Under the pieces are notes generated by a model, which searched no databases, was not told the DNA's origin, and saw nothing but the letters and a program-made list of their open reading frames with translations. The position numbers were made by a program, and so were the translations under genes. From Penicillium oxalicum (taxonomy: Eukaryota; Ascomycota; Eurotiomycetes; Eurotiales; Aspergillaceae), in NCBI RefSeq assembly GCF_001723175.1, contig NC_064651.1, forward strand, positions 1,364,001 to 1,428,000: DNA of 64,000 bases, read 5' to 3'. Positions 35,257-47,722 of the stretch are shown here, one piece after another (position 1 is the first letter of the stretch; the number at the start of each line of letters is the position of its first letter).

Positions 35257-37991
35257 TTAGGCCTCACGGTAACCCCAGTTGCGTCTCTGCTCGTTCACCC
35301 ACCATTTCCCGACTTGCTCCGCGTCTTGGGCCCATTCGACCGCAGCGTCTCCATGCTTGGTCGAGACCTCTTTGACGAGATCGTGCATCGTCCAAGAATT
35401 AATGGGATGAAGCTCCCCGGGGTCCTTGTCCAAGTCGCTGAAGATATATTCAAAGTTCTCCTTCAGGGGCAGAATCAGACGCCACGGCGTACCGGCAGCA
35501 GTGATTGCAACCATGGACCCACCGGCGTTGACAATTCCAAAATTCCAATTATAGTGGGTACGACCACCAGGCTTGGAATGTGTCTTGCGAGCGATACGGC
35601 TATTGAGTCCGCGAGGCGCTTGTGAACCCGCGTCTGAATTTTCCTTGATGAAAGGAATGAATGGGCGAATGAGGGATTGACCTTGATAATCCGACAGCAA
35701 GGCCTTGGCCATCTCCGAATCGCGGGCATTGAGAGATTTCGATTGAATGAGGAGGTCAAGGATGGTGGGAATAATGGAGATTGAGGTGGCGTTCGCATCG
35801 ATATTGAGGTAAGGCATGTGCGGGTGTCGGAAGACGATCGGAACTCGGTAGTTACTGATGTGGCCATTTTCGTAGGTACCCGTCATCTCTTTGTGGTCCT
35901 CTGCAAAGGCCTGGCCATGATCACCAACAATGACCACCAGGGTTGAATTGGCGATGCCGGTCTCTTCAAGGAGAGTCATAATCTCGCCCAACCACCCATC
36001 CACGAAGCGAACGGTGTTCAAGTAATTGTTCATGGGACCGTGGTTCATGCTTCCCCGAGAGCCCATGTAATCGTCATTTTTGAAATTATTAGGCGTGTTC
36101 CAAGGGTGATGCGTTGTGCTCGTGATGTGGGACAGGAACATGCGGGTGTTGTTGTTGGCAGCTTCTTCAAAAAGGTCCCGGATGTAAGGCTTGAGTTCGG
36201 TTTCAGCAAATCCAAAGTAGTTGATCTCGTCACCCTTGGCCCGATACTTTGATGTACTTGAAGTCAAAGTATTCTTCACTACCTTGTGTTTGAAGCCCAT
36301 GTTCTGGTTGAGGACGTCTTGGCGGTCGTACCCGTCGGTAATGGACTGCATGAACACCGACTTCCAGGGATGTCTGAGAGCCTCCGGTTCAGGTTCATCT
36401 CGCTTCGACTTTTGAGAGTGTGCGGCTTCGGTTTGACGTCTATTGAAGAGCTCGAATAATTGGGGCAGACAAGGCTGGTAGATGTCCAGCTCGGTCTCTT
36501 CCAGCAGATCCACGGGTAGTGGGTGGACACCACAGTGACTGCCAAGAATGCTCTTGAACGTTAAAGAGCTCCCGGTCAGCGCACCACGAATGTTCAACCC
36601 TCCCATACCTTCAGGGGTCGGATCCTGCCAATTGGCACCGCTCAAATCAACCCGCTCGCCTTTGCTATCAGTAGCGTATTCACCCGTCAACATCTGCGAA
36701 ACTGGTGTCATTGCGACCAACTTGTCGATGGCCTGTTCACGCTGCTCCTTCGGGTGGGAGTCCAGCAAAGCATCAAACATCGGGGTGCCCTGCTGCATAG
36801 GGAAGACCTCCTTTCGCCCACTTTCGAGAGTCAACAACACGACGTGTTCGATTTCAACACCATGTTGGTCGAACGCAGTCTTGAGTGGAGAATAGATCTC
36901 CTTGCCAAGATTCGAGATCTTCAGAGGATCTTCCTTGGGATTGTAGAAACCAGGCTTAGGATCGTTGCAGCCATACCAGGAAGGATTCTCTTTCACTGCG
37001 CGCTCATCGGGAGAGTACTCGTAACGGCTGAATCCGGATGGCGGGTTCTGTGGCAACCATGACGGGCGCGACCAGCCATTTGCCATCAAGCCAGATTTGA
37101 CACTCGTCCAAAGGGGGAATCGCATCGAAGGTTGTCGACAACCGGTTGTGGTGACGGACTTTTTGCTAAACGCATCCAGTAAGGTCAAAGGCAAGGCGCC
37201 GGAGAGATGGTCGTAAGGGACTGGTGGGCGAGTCAACTCCAGGAAGAGTAGCGACGAACTGAGAGACACGGCGATCGCGATACGGCAAACCGTTTTGAAC
37301 TCCACCTTCGTCAGCCACGATGTGCTGAGGCAAGATTTGTCGGGAACGCCGAGAAGGGTGTACCGCGATCGAATACCGCCCGTGAAGAGTCCTCGGATCG
37401 CCTGCAATCCGAGCCCAGTCCAGTGATAGAGCTTCGCGTTGACCAGCCATGCGATCAGGCCGATCATCGTGGCGGCCGCAGAAACAGTTGAGATGCCACT
37501 CAATAAAATCTTCATCGCCGCAGGATCGCTGAGAAAACTATTTGATGCGGCCCAGTCGACTTCGGCGCCCGTCTGCATAAAGAAGCCCCATTGCATGGAA
37601 GACGCTCCCCAGACTGTCACCCTATTATTTTTTTCCAGAGAGATTAGTAAGTCTGGCAACCTATACAATGTCTCATGCGGCGAGGGACTTTTGCCATTTG
37701 TCATCCAGACTATGCAGCAGGTATGGGAGTCACGTACGAGAGGAGTCCTCCAAGGATTGTTGTGATCCATTGTACCTTCGTCTCCGGACTTGGCGTGTAG
37801 AGCAACCCGCGTGCAAAAGCGATCACGAGCAAATCCGAGATGACCAGCGTCGGAGAGTAAAGCACAAACGAGAGCAACGGAAGCGAATGAAAATGTAACG
37901 CGATATGCAGAGTCTTGGACGCGAGGCCACCGACGACCAGCGCTGCGAATAAGAAGGGGATCGCTGGCGGGAGATAGGCGAAGAGCTTCAT
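35257..37991 (-). CDS. Membrane-anchored sulfatase-superfamily protein
   Basis: Predicted membrane enzyme of the alkaline phosphatase/sulfatase superfamily, 872 aa, from two exons (37991..37738 and 37621..35257; donor GTACGT). The first ~280 residues hold about five hydrophobic helices, including a signal-anchor-like start (PAIPFLFAALVVGGLAS). A large extracytoplasmic domain follows. Metal-site segments are LLTLESGRKEVFPM, where the acidic residue is a likely ligand and the usual Cys/Ser formylglycine motif is absent, and VVIVGDHGQAFAED near the end. HITSTTHHPWNTP is also characteristic. This architecture is closer to phosphoethanolamine/phosphoglycerol transferases than to true sulfatases, although fungal homologues are often labelled sulfatase. 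The substrate is unknown and no link to the metabolic cluster is evident. Confidence 0.88.
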
Positions 37992-40900
37992 GATGCGATC
38001 AGATCATGATATTCGGCGTAACCAAGAGTGCAGAGAAGAGAATCTTTTATTTTTCCTTCTTAGCGATGGTGATGATCTGAAGGATGCCGTGGAATGATGG
38101 GTCAAAGAAGGATCGGAATGAAAGGGACTCGAAGTACCCTCGGAATGTGTCGAGGATGTTGGAGGTGCAAGTGGAAACTGCAAAAGAGCGTGCGGAGAAC
38201 GAACGGCGTTTGACGAAAGGAGGACAAAGGTAGAGAATTGACAGATGGATGTGGGCCAAGCTTGAGTGGGAGGCCAATACTATGACAGCAGATGCGAACA
38301 AGGCAAAAGGGTGAAAGAATCGTGGCCGAGGGGGATGAGAAGTTGAATGTAAGTGACTGGGAAGGAAGATGAAAAAGGGATCTAATTGTTACAGTGCTGA
38401 GGGCGCTGTGCTCTGGTGCAGGAGCCTACAGCTTCCCGGATCAATTGTATTACATGCTGCCATTTTCAGCCACAGCGGTGGGACCCACTCGAGAATTGGG
38501 GCACCTCAGTGGCAGCCAGCCGAGACAAGGCGGAACACCACGTTACAGGGTCTTTTACAGGAAGCAGTAACACGAACGATCGCACGGTCCGAACCTGGGA
38601 AATTCAGTGCCTGGGTCATCTTGTCTTCCCAAATGTAACCATAGGCATGGTGTGTCGATCCAAGCAATGTCGGACCATGGGTCGCCAGAGGTTAGTTCCT
38701 ATCAGTTCGAGTAACCCGATACCTCAGTCGTCTTTTCATGCAAAGCCCACAAAAATGTCTTCACGATCATGGCGTATTGTACAGTATGATTCTTCGTCCG
38801 ACGCCCAGATCAAGACCGTTTTCAAAATGGCAGTTGGATTTCCCTGAAAATGCGCCGTAAACCAGCCCCGTCCCTCCTTCGTTGCGCTAAAAAAAGCCCC
38901 CCATCGGAGATGTGGGCTCCAATAGGAATTGAGTCACGCGACAAAGCTTGTCGCTCACGGAGGCCCATTTTCAGGGCTGCCGTCTGGTCCCTTCATGTGT
39001 ACCTTACAAGTGTACCAGAACAATCCGGCGATGTCTCCTTAACGTTGCAACTTTTGCATCTCTGGCGTGCATATGCACCATACGATGATATTGCTTGACC
39101 TCGAGCAAGCGGTGACTTATGCCACACTCCATTACGCACAAATATTACGCGGTACGGCAAGTCCGACTCGAGGGGTTACTGTGGGACTTACCAACGACGT
39201 ATGTACTACGTAGCCTTTAATGGAGTACTCCTCATTAATGTAGTAATAATGTACTGTACAGTGTACACTTGCACGGGATATGTGTAGTTTTCACATTTGT
39301 GGGCATTTTCATAGGTTCCATGATGTGGACTCTGTCGGTCGCCCCAGGTCCGGGGAGGCCATAGTATAATGCTCTCGCGCTGGATCCTGCTGAATAGCGA
39401 CACCATTGCATCGGGCAACTTGTCTGGAGCAACCCTTTCATCCAGTCTTTCACGAAGATGACTTTGAATCTCGGTAGAATGCCGACGATCGAGACTACTG
39501 TTCCTTTCACATCAAAGGCTTCCCTGAGCGATACAAACGGGGATCACAATGAATCCATGGCCTGTTTGACTTCGTACAGTAGATCTCATGGGCTGAGCTG
39601 ACCGCAAGAGAGTCATGTGTCAAGGCAATAGTCGGCTGAAAAAACAAGGCTGGCAGGTGCCAGAAGATCTGAGTCAGGACGCCTAATTCTGGTATGACTA
39701 ATGATCTCACCAACCTTACCTTCCTAGGGTAGTAGCAGTGACGCCGGAGGGTCGGAGTCAGGTTTGCCGCCGGCTCTTGAGAAACAAGAAATACATCGTA
39801 ATTGGAGATGGTCGACCTGGCCGGGATGCGACTGGCTCGCTGCCCTCCGTCCATGCAGTTTCTGCTGTGGGGGTGACACTTCGCTGTATGGCCATTTACA
39901 ATTTCGCAACGTGTCATTCGAACTCTAATCAAATCAGAATGCAGGCGGGAGATTATTTGTCTCAGCCGCGATGCACTGCCATGTTGAGCTTATTCGACTG
40001 TGAAAATGAAAAATACAGTACATAGGATGATAGATCCCTCTCATGCGTGGACCTTTCACTTTTGATGTGCCCTTTTGTTCCAACGAGTCGACCGCTGCGG
40101 GACTTGGCTCTTTGAAGCTTCCACAGCCGTGGTCGTGTGAGGATCGACAGACTCCACCATACGTCTGGTCCAGCGAGGATTCCCGGAGGATAATATTCAA
40201 AGAGCATTGCGATGGCAATACAGCAAAAACGGGAATTTCAATTTGACCAGTCGAGCCTGATCTATCAAAGTTTAATCTGCGTAGATCCAACGATTCAGTC
40301 GAGGCCTCTCGCGGCGATGAGGGAAGATGTGCTGCGTTACTAGATGCAGTTCCTCTTTCAGTCCGTTCCGTCCACGCTGGAAGCTAAAGGACTCCAATGA
40401 CGGGACCAGAGAAAGCCTGTGCTCTGGTGGTCTACCGCTGAGAAGTAAGACCTGGTCCATACGTCAGAGCGAGTGAAGTCCTGAAGCAGCGTTGACGACG
40501 AACCTGTCAGATGGGTCATCTCCCATAGGGTCCCAGATTGTGCGGTCTTAGCTGCAGGACCTACTCTGTACTAGGGTAGTCGAACCCTGCGTTGTGTGGT
40601 TGACGTAGGATTCAGGGTGAATGGGAAGCATCCATAGGCTGTATGGATGGAATAATAATATTCCGGACCGAGTCGGGGTTGAGGGGCGTGTCATGATACT
40701 TGAAAGAGATTAGCGCAGCGCTACGTTGGGTCAAGACCGGTCCACCGATGGAAGGTCAAAGCGCAGGGTCTAGGGGCTCCCCCCTTCGTCCCGAGGCATT
40801 TTTTGATTCGGCCGTGGCTGCGCTAATTTTTGCCCGAACTTGGAGCATAGCCTCCTTCAAGAAGGCTCTTGTAGGTACTGTAGGCACTGAGCCAGTAGGC

Positions 40901-42851
40901 ACAAGTTGTCAGATTCTCTATCGCAGTCTGAGCACTGGGATTGTACCGTAAAGTGTGACCTGTAAATTCGATCCATTGTATTCTGTATCCAGACCCCGTG
41001 TAGTTGATCTTGCCCTTCCCCTGAGGTTCTGCAGGCATGTCGGATCAACCGATCAGGTGGCTTGGCACCTGAGGCTTGGTTGAGTTTGTGTAGCTAGATA
41101 TTCAATGATAATAATGGTCGGATGCTCTCTTTCCAGATCGAGAAAAGGGGAACCCTTCGACATTGAAACTTGCACTATATTTCATCATATATCATTTGTG
41201 GTTTTCTCCCTTCATGCCCGCCTGCATCCCCAAGCAGTCCTCCGCCGGTGAATTCATTCTGCCTCCCTTGACGGATGCATGTTCAATCAAACCAGACAGA
41301 ACTTCGTGATTTGACGGACTTGTCATGGAACAGCTAGCATATTGGAGGACATGGTGATTTAAAGTTGACACAGCACGACAGACCACGAATGTCCAGACTT
41401 CAACGAACATCGGTTGGTCCTCGCGAAATTCACATTTCCATCCTATTTGTGCCAAATGGGAGAATAATACTATATGCCAAATTCTGAATCCTGAATGCAT
41501 GACACCCCTGGAACCATGTGTGGAGTGATGGTCTCAGGAGTTAAGCCATGGCCCGCGGACAAGGTGAGTGAGATGGTTCGCGTTGTGCTATTTTTAGAAT
41601 ACAATCACGTGGGAGCGTCTACATGATCTGACCGAGCAGAACCGAAGTGTTGTCAGGGAAGCTTTCAAGTACCTTTGCATCCACTCTAGTATCCAGCTCT
41701 TTACCAACTACCTAGCTATCAACGGTAATCATTGTTGCTGGGTAAATCGAAAAAATAAAGAAGGATATATGAATGAGATTGAGCGGATGTGACATCTTCT
41801 TGCGACCAACACACCTTTCTCTGGGCTCAAGAGTAGAACTTGCGTCGAGTTCGAGTCTTTCGTGGAGGAGCTTGTCTTCTTGATTTCGTATGTGTACTCT
41901 TTTCGACGCTTCTGGTCTTGAGAGACACCTCAGTAACTGATCATTGTTGACATGAAGATTCAATTTCACTCATCTCCGCGCTGCTGGGCAATATATAGCT
42001 TGACATAGATTCCGAAGTCAGGGTTCACTGCGAGGTGTGAATGGGACCATCCATGATTCTGATTTTCGTATGCTGGGCTATGCTTGAATGATAGCCGCAA
42101 GATTGCTGTGGCCGAGTTTGCCTTTGACGATGCTAGATGCTTGGGAAAGCTAAAGGTAAGATGCATCATGCAGTTCCTTAGTTTCCTTCGTTGACGGAGA
42201 GGCTCCACACACTAGATGAAGAATGGAGGCAATCCACTTTGAATCTTAGTACAAAAGTACCCCACTCATGCAACCGGGCCTAATGTTATGGTAAATCGAC
42301 CCTATCGACTCGAAAGCCAGACTTGAGCATAAGAACCGGGGATAGACTTTCTCGACGGGCCAAATGTTCAGGCGATTGGGTTTGGTTGTGGGGGTACCTA
42401 CTAACACATCTTTACACGAATTGTGTCAGTTGATTTTATATCGCGTTGAACAGGAATAAGCACGCTAGTTTGAGAACATATTTATTAAGCAAAAATCGCA
42501 GAAAGGCGTGGGCCAAAAAAAGAGTGCCCCAAGCGTAAAATCGGGTGACTTCGCTTGAAATGAACGGATAGGCCGGTGGGCATGACAGGCTGCAATAACG
42601 AATTCAAGTTCAAGCCCCGCTGCATAAGCGACATTTGGAATCTGACCTGGCCACAGAGGTCATAGCGTGGGCCCGAGTGATCAAGGGAATAGAACTTTAT
42701 TCTCCGTATTTTCTGTGTCAGATCTAGAGGACTAACGAGTATAGGAATGAAATAGAGTCTTGTAGGTCATCACGTAGAGTCTATTTGCAATGTAGTACTA
42801 TACAGAATGCTGTGCATATGGTATCATCGAATATTACAAGGTCATCAAAGT
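37992..42851. other. Gene-poor region, 4.9 kb
   Basis: This is the longest stretch without a recognisable gene. Only short frames are present (at most about 143 codons, overlapped on both strands), with no domain, transposase, terminal repeat or RNA gene visible. Composition looks like ordinary intergenic DNA. A rapidly evolving small gene or a non-coding RNA cannot be excluded. Confidence 0.5.
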
Positions 42852-43990
42852 TCACTGGCGGACAAGAACACCACGGTATCGCATCTTACCGTCACGGAGG
42901 GTCTGCATCGCCTTCTCGACACCCTCAACATCCAGGGGGAAGGTCATGGTGGTCGGGGTGATCTTCTTCTCGGCACAGAAATTGACCAAGGAGCGCAGGC
43001 TGCGGCGAGAAGCAACGAGAGAGCCCTGGACACGGACACCCTTGAGGTTCATGTGGAGAAGAGGGACAGGCGAGGGAGCCAGGTCGACGGTCAAGGGGTA
43101 GATTGATCCGTGGACATCCATCAAGGGAATGAGACTAGATGTTATCCATTAGTTCAACATTCAAAATCATTGAGGAAATGGGGGGGGGGGGGGGGTTAAC
43201 ACTCACGATTGGTAGTCAACGCTGGCACTGCCGCAAAGGAGCAGGTGGTTCACAGGCTTGAAGTCCTTCATCTGCTCACCAGCCTTGAAAACGTGGTACT
43301 CGGAGGCACCGAACTTGAAAGCCTCTTCGCGCTTAGCTTCAGAGCTGGACAGGACGACCACGCGGCAGCCCATGGCAGCGGCCAGCTTGATGGCCAAGTG
43401 ACCGAGACCGCCAATACCCATGACACCAACGCGATCCGTAGGGCGAACACCGTACTCGGTCAAGCAGGTCCAGACTGTGGCGCCAGCGCACATCAGAGGA
43501 GCTGCATCAGCGGAGTCGTAGTTGTCGGGGATGGGGACCACACAGCCAGCATCCCAGACAACACCCTCACCGAAGGAACCAAGATCGTGGTCGTGAGTAC
43601 CGTACTCCTTCTTGTTCTCACAGTACTGGTCCCAGCCTGTATGGACCATAAATCGTCAGCTATCACGTTCCTCATGTCAATTGCTGGGATATCCCAGAAT
43701 CACATACCGCTCAGGCACTTCTCGCAGGTTCCGCACACATAGTGAGTATATCCGAATCCAACACGAGCACCAACCTTGACGTTGGTGACGTCACGGCCGA
43801 TCTGGCGCACAACACCGACACCCTCGTGTCCAAGGACCTGACCAGAGTGCAGGAAGTGCTCGTCTGTGCCGCAAAGACCGGAATGGGTGGTCTCGATGTA
43901 GACCTCGTTGGGGCCCAGAGTGCGGGTGGTCTTGTCGGCAACGATCTTGCCCTCCTTGGAGCCGCGGAAAACTTCGAATGTGACGCTCAT
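42852..43990 (-). CDS. Zinc-dependent alcohol dehydrogenase
   Basis: Medium-chain NAD(P)-dependent alcohol/aldehyde oxidoreductase of the cinnamyl-alcohol-dehydrogenase-like group, 331 aa. Three exons: 43990..43708, 43636..43207 and 43134..42852. Catalytic zinc residues are in SGLCGTDEH and GHEGVG. Structural zinc cysteines lie in CGTCEKC and, across the first junction, WDQYCEN. The cofactor fold is VGVMGIGGLGHLAIKLA. The second intron (43206..43135) contains 16 consecutive C on the coding strand near its donor. There is no targeting peptide, so the protein is probably cytosolic. The aldehyde dehydrogenase at the right edge is 19 kb away, and nothing ties the two together. Confidence 0.93.
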
Positions 43991-46201
43991 GGTGATGCAA
44001 ATGGGGTATCAACTGCTGGATAGAACGAAGATCGTGGAGAGAAAATATTAAAGAATGGTAGTTATTGAGATCAAGATCTGTACCCTGGACAGAACTGCGT
44101 CCCTTTTAAATGATTTCTAGAAGAAATCTGCTGGTTCCTTTCGATCCTTTCCCCCCAATTTTTCATCATCTCGAGGGCCGATGTGTGGTTCTAGTGGAGC
44201 GCAAAGGTGGATGCACCGTAACGTCGTGTGGCCGTTACGTAGTTCTCTCTCCGGTGGGTCCGTCCCTCTTCAACGGTATAGGAGATTAAGGTTGCCGCAA
44301 AAACGTTTCAAGCGAGGCAAAACGCCCGGCTGGATGCTCGTTCTTGGGTTTGCAAGCCTATCGATCGTCTTCCTTGGAGCCATCCGATCAAGCCCCGTTG
44401 CAATATCCGGGCCGCCACTGGCAGACTTTCCCAGATTGAGTCTGTCACCGACGGCAGGCCGGCAAGTTTTGGCTCGGGAAACCCGCCGAAAGGGATTGCG
44501 CACGCCGACGGTTGAACTCCGATCGGCCGCCCAGTTGCTCCGGAATTCAGGAGACTCGGCGACTTTCGATTCTGTTACTATTTTTGTTCTCACAGATACA
44601 GAGTAAAACATTCTGATTCCATCTCAAGACCCTTATTCAAAGACTGTGGGCACTTGGGAGGGGAGATGCCTCCCGCCTTTACCCTCGGAAGAAAAAAATA
44701 AGCTGCACCCTTTAAATTGAAATCTCGATCCGGAGATCGCTCAGGCTAGTTACGAGTGGCGCCAAGAGAATAGACTCCGTTCCCACGAAACGTGGTGATG
44801 ACGGTGGCGGCTGAAGAGGATGAACTGCCTCAGGTGTCGAGCTTGAAAAAAAAAAACTTTGAACTCCTGCGGCGGTACCTACCAAATGGAAAGGCGGTGG
44901 AATAGTCACGTTCGTTTGGCATGGGCGTGGATTTTGTGATTAAAGTTTTTCAGAATTGACAGAACTATAGCGGCTGGACTGCACGCCTATCTAGGACTGA
45001 TGATTTGTAATTATTCATCAAACTGGCTTTAGTTCCATTGACAGACCTACGGGCATAGCTTCCAGAACGTTGCATGGCCGGATAAACCAGCCTTACAAAA
45101 TATATTACTTGTTGGCGTGGTATGACAGTGGAGGTCCAAGGATATATGCGTTCGGAGGGTAATGGCTTACTGCTTCCAAGTGCTTAGTGATCCATCTCGG
45201 ATGCATCGGAAGAAAACTCTTGATTATGCATCGCTTTTCACCTGCCCATAGGTATTGATGTACATATCTCTTGTCAACGACCGACTCTGCCAATGTCCTG
45301 ACTCAGCTTGCCCATGACTCGTGGGTGCTAGCCTGACAACCTTCAGGGAATGGCACATGGGCGGGGCCGGATTGAGGACCAGACTATACTGTAAATTCCT
45401 TCGAGTTCCACCGAACGCTGCGGGCTGTCACTTCATATTTGCGAAAACATTATTTTATCATTGGATCATTGGCCGGCCTGTGGGGATTAGGACCATGCCA
45501 AGTGCATCAATAACGTAGTCCTGGGAGCTTTCTGTGTGTGTGTGTCTAGCATGCCGACCTAGTAGACAGGGAAGATCTGACAGAAGGTTCCGAGGAAAAA
45601 AATGTACTGATGTACCTAAAGTTTCTCCATGAGACTTCAGGGCCGCTTTGGTGGCGCTTCCATCGGCGGATAACCCAGTTCCATGGACTACCCACCAGCA
45701 ATGACAATCCTCGGCATGCCTGTCACAAGAACCCTCGCCAACCAGAAATTACAAAAAGAAGGTATCGTGAGCTGTCCATCGCTTTCCATTGCCGGCGACT
45801 CGACACTCGAAGCAATCTCATAGTCAGATTGTCATGTTGCAGTCTCCTTCAATCTTGATTCAAAAGCTGAGCGCGGCACCCCATAGGGATGAAGTTATCT
45901 GAACGGATGAGCCCGCTCAAAATCGACAAGTACGATCAAACAGGACGATCTGGATCAAGAGACAAATGCTGCAGAAAACTGACGGCAGGGTCGCCTTGTA
46001 AACCAAGTCTTTTGCAATGAGGTGAATTGATCATGATATGGGTTTCGTTTACGACGAATATTGTACACTGATGCGCAATTAATAAATGGGCCTGCAAGGA
46101 GAAAGACCAGAAACGATAGCGGCGCCAGAACGCCGCTCTCAATGAAACGAGATGACGCTCTCTTGTTGGAAGGTAGAATATGGAACTCCCCAGCAGATCT
46201 C
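43991..46201. other. Intergenic, 2.2 kb
   Basis: Promoter of the alcohol dehydrogenase and 3' flank of the myristoylation-motif gene. Frames of 141 codons (+, from 44181) and 113 codons (-, 44270-44611) overlap and look spurious. A (TG)6 run is at 45533-45544. Confidence 0.5.
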
Positions 46202-46904
46202 TCAGACAGAGACCCTGGACACAAGTCCATCCTTTCCGAGTCGGTCCATGACTCCCTCTTTCATTCGTAGTAACCTTTCAATATCCCGCTTAGGCATTTT
46301 CTGCTGATCGCGCATCATCAGCGCTTGCGAGAGCGTGTATGCATCCAAGTATTGTCGACCGGCTTGACTGCCATGCGCCAGTGTCTCGAACTCCTTTTGC
46401 GCCTCTTCTGCAATCCGTTGACGAGCTGTCAATGCCAGGAGGGCCGGATTGGAAGCGGACGGAAAGATAGTCTGCATCGAGCCATGATTGACAGTACTGG
46501 AATTGGACAAGGTCGGAGACGGTGTGACGGGACCGATACTACGGAGAGAGGCGGCAAAGTCAGGATCTCGGCCATCAAGGTCAATAGCTGTGGAATCCAA
46601 AGATCAGTAAGGTGCTTGTAAAATCGACAGCGCATTGCTGGGTTGCCGAGATCATACCACTTGACTTGTAACTCGAAGGTGGCTCTTCAGAGTGGTACTT
46701 TGGTCCTTGTGATCCGAAGCCTGGAGCTGGATTCCTTGACGGCGCAGGTGCAGGTGCAGGCGCAGATGTAGGATGTGATGGTGCTTGCGATGCCTTGGGA
46801 GCGGCCGGTGGTGCTCTCGGCGGTACAGGTACCTGTTTGGGGTATTGCCGACGCGCAGCTGCGCCGGCCGCAGACTTTGCTGGCTTTGATGCAGCGGAAC
46901 CCAT
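46202..46904 (-). CDS. Small conserved-looking protein with N-myristoylation motif
   Basis: I do not recognise a named family. Two exons (46904..46658 and 46587..46202) encode 210 aa. The start MGSAASKPAKS fits the N-myristoylation consensus: Gly2, small residue or Ser at 6, Lys at 7. Residues 15-80 are Ala/Pro-rich and probably disordered (repeated APAP). The C-terminal half looks folded and helical (LTARQRIAEEAQKEFETLAH, then QYLDAYTLSQALMMRDQQKM and RDIERLLRMKEGVMDRLG). The protein is therefore likely a membrane-tethered helical adaptor, which is inference. A full CRE-type TGACGTCA lies 128 bp upstream. Confidence 0.75.
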
Positions 46905-47722
46905 GCTGGCTTTTCGATCTCGCTGGAAAGGTTCTGTAGAGGGAGTGCAGGTCTCGTAATTTTGCGGTGGAGATTCGGGAGAAACGCGGAGGTCCGCCTT
47001 GGCATCCGCGGTTGCGATGCGGCCGATTTGGTGACGTCAAAATTTCAGCGTTTGATATAATTCGTCTCCCATGGAAAGCGTCAACCCTATCAATTTCGCA
47101 TTGATTTCGACTCGAATTGAACACAAATTTCACATATGTAATGTCAGCACCTGATGTATCGAAACGGGTGCTCTTCTTGCACAAAAGGTTGGAATACTTC
47201 GGTGAAGCCCGCATCCCAGATCGGGGCATCCGGGTACACATCTGTTTGGATGGGACCCCCCATCGCGTGCTCCAAGTGCTACCGAGCCCGATACCTCGAT
47301 CAAAGATGAATTTGCTCAATGTATATACAACGGGTGGGACAGGTTATCAAGTGAGCGACTCACCCAGCCAGCCAGGGCACAAAAATGCTTTGTAGACATT
47401 CAATCGATCAAACGTGTTTCAGAGGGCACCCTCCATCCCAATGATCTTACAAGAAGAATGGGGAGAATTACGGATTGGGCAAATCGAGACGAGTACAATC
47501 ATATATTTGTCTCCCAATGGACCCGAGCGTAGACTCCTCTCTATAGCTCGCTCCCACGCAGGGTCAATTCACGCTTCATAGGTTGAGCTTCATTGATGAT
47601 TCAAATCAGACTCCAGAGAGTACCTGGTAGTAAAGCCTTATGTGCCATTCCTCCAGATTGAAAGAAAAAGACAGGCGCTGAGTCGCGAGCTGCTTCAAAA
47701 TTTGAAATCCATCTCAATACCC
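46905..47722. other. Intergenic, 0.8 kb
   Basis: Promoter of the myristoylation-motif gene and 3' flank of the ribophorin II gene. It includes a CRE palindrome. No gene is seen. Confidence 0.5.
47032..47039. promoter_or_regulatory. CRE/ATF palindrome TGACGTCA
   Basis: A perfect 8-bp bZIP (Atf1/CREB-type) site, 128 bp upstream of the start codon of the 46202-46904 gene. Function is inferred from the motif alone. Confidence 0.45.

Noticed and set aside
40560..40640. Possible tRNA B-box on the minus strand (GGTTCGACTAC)
   Set aside because: No upstream A-box or cloverleaf fold.
44181..44611. Frames of 141 (+) and 113 (-) codons
   Set aside because: They are mirror frames in a GC-rich stretch upstream of the alcohol dehydrogenase, with no family features.
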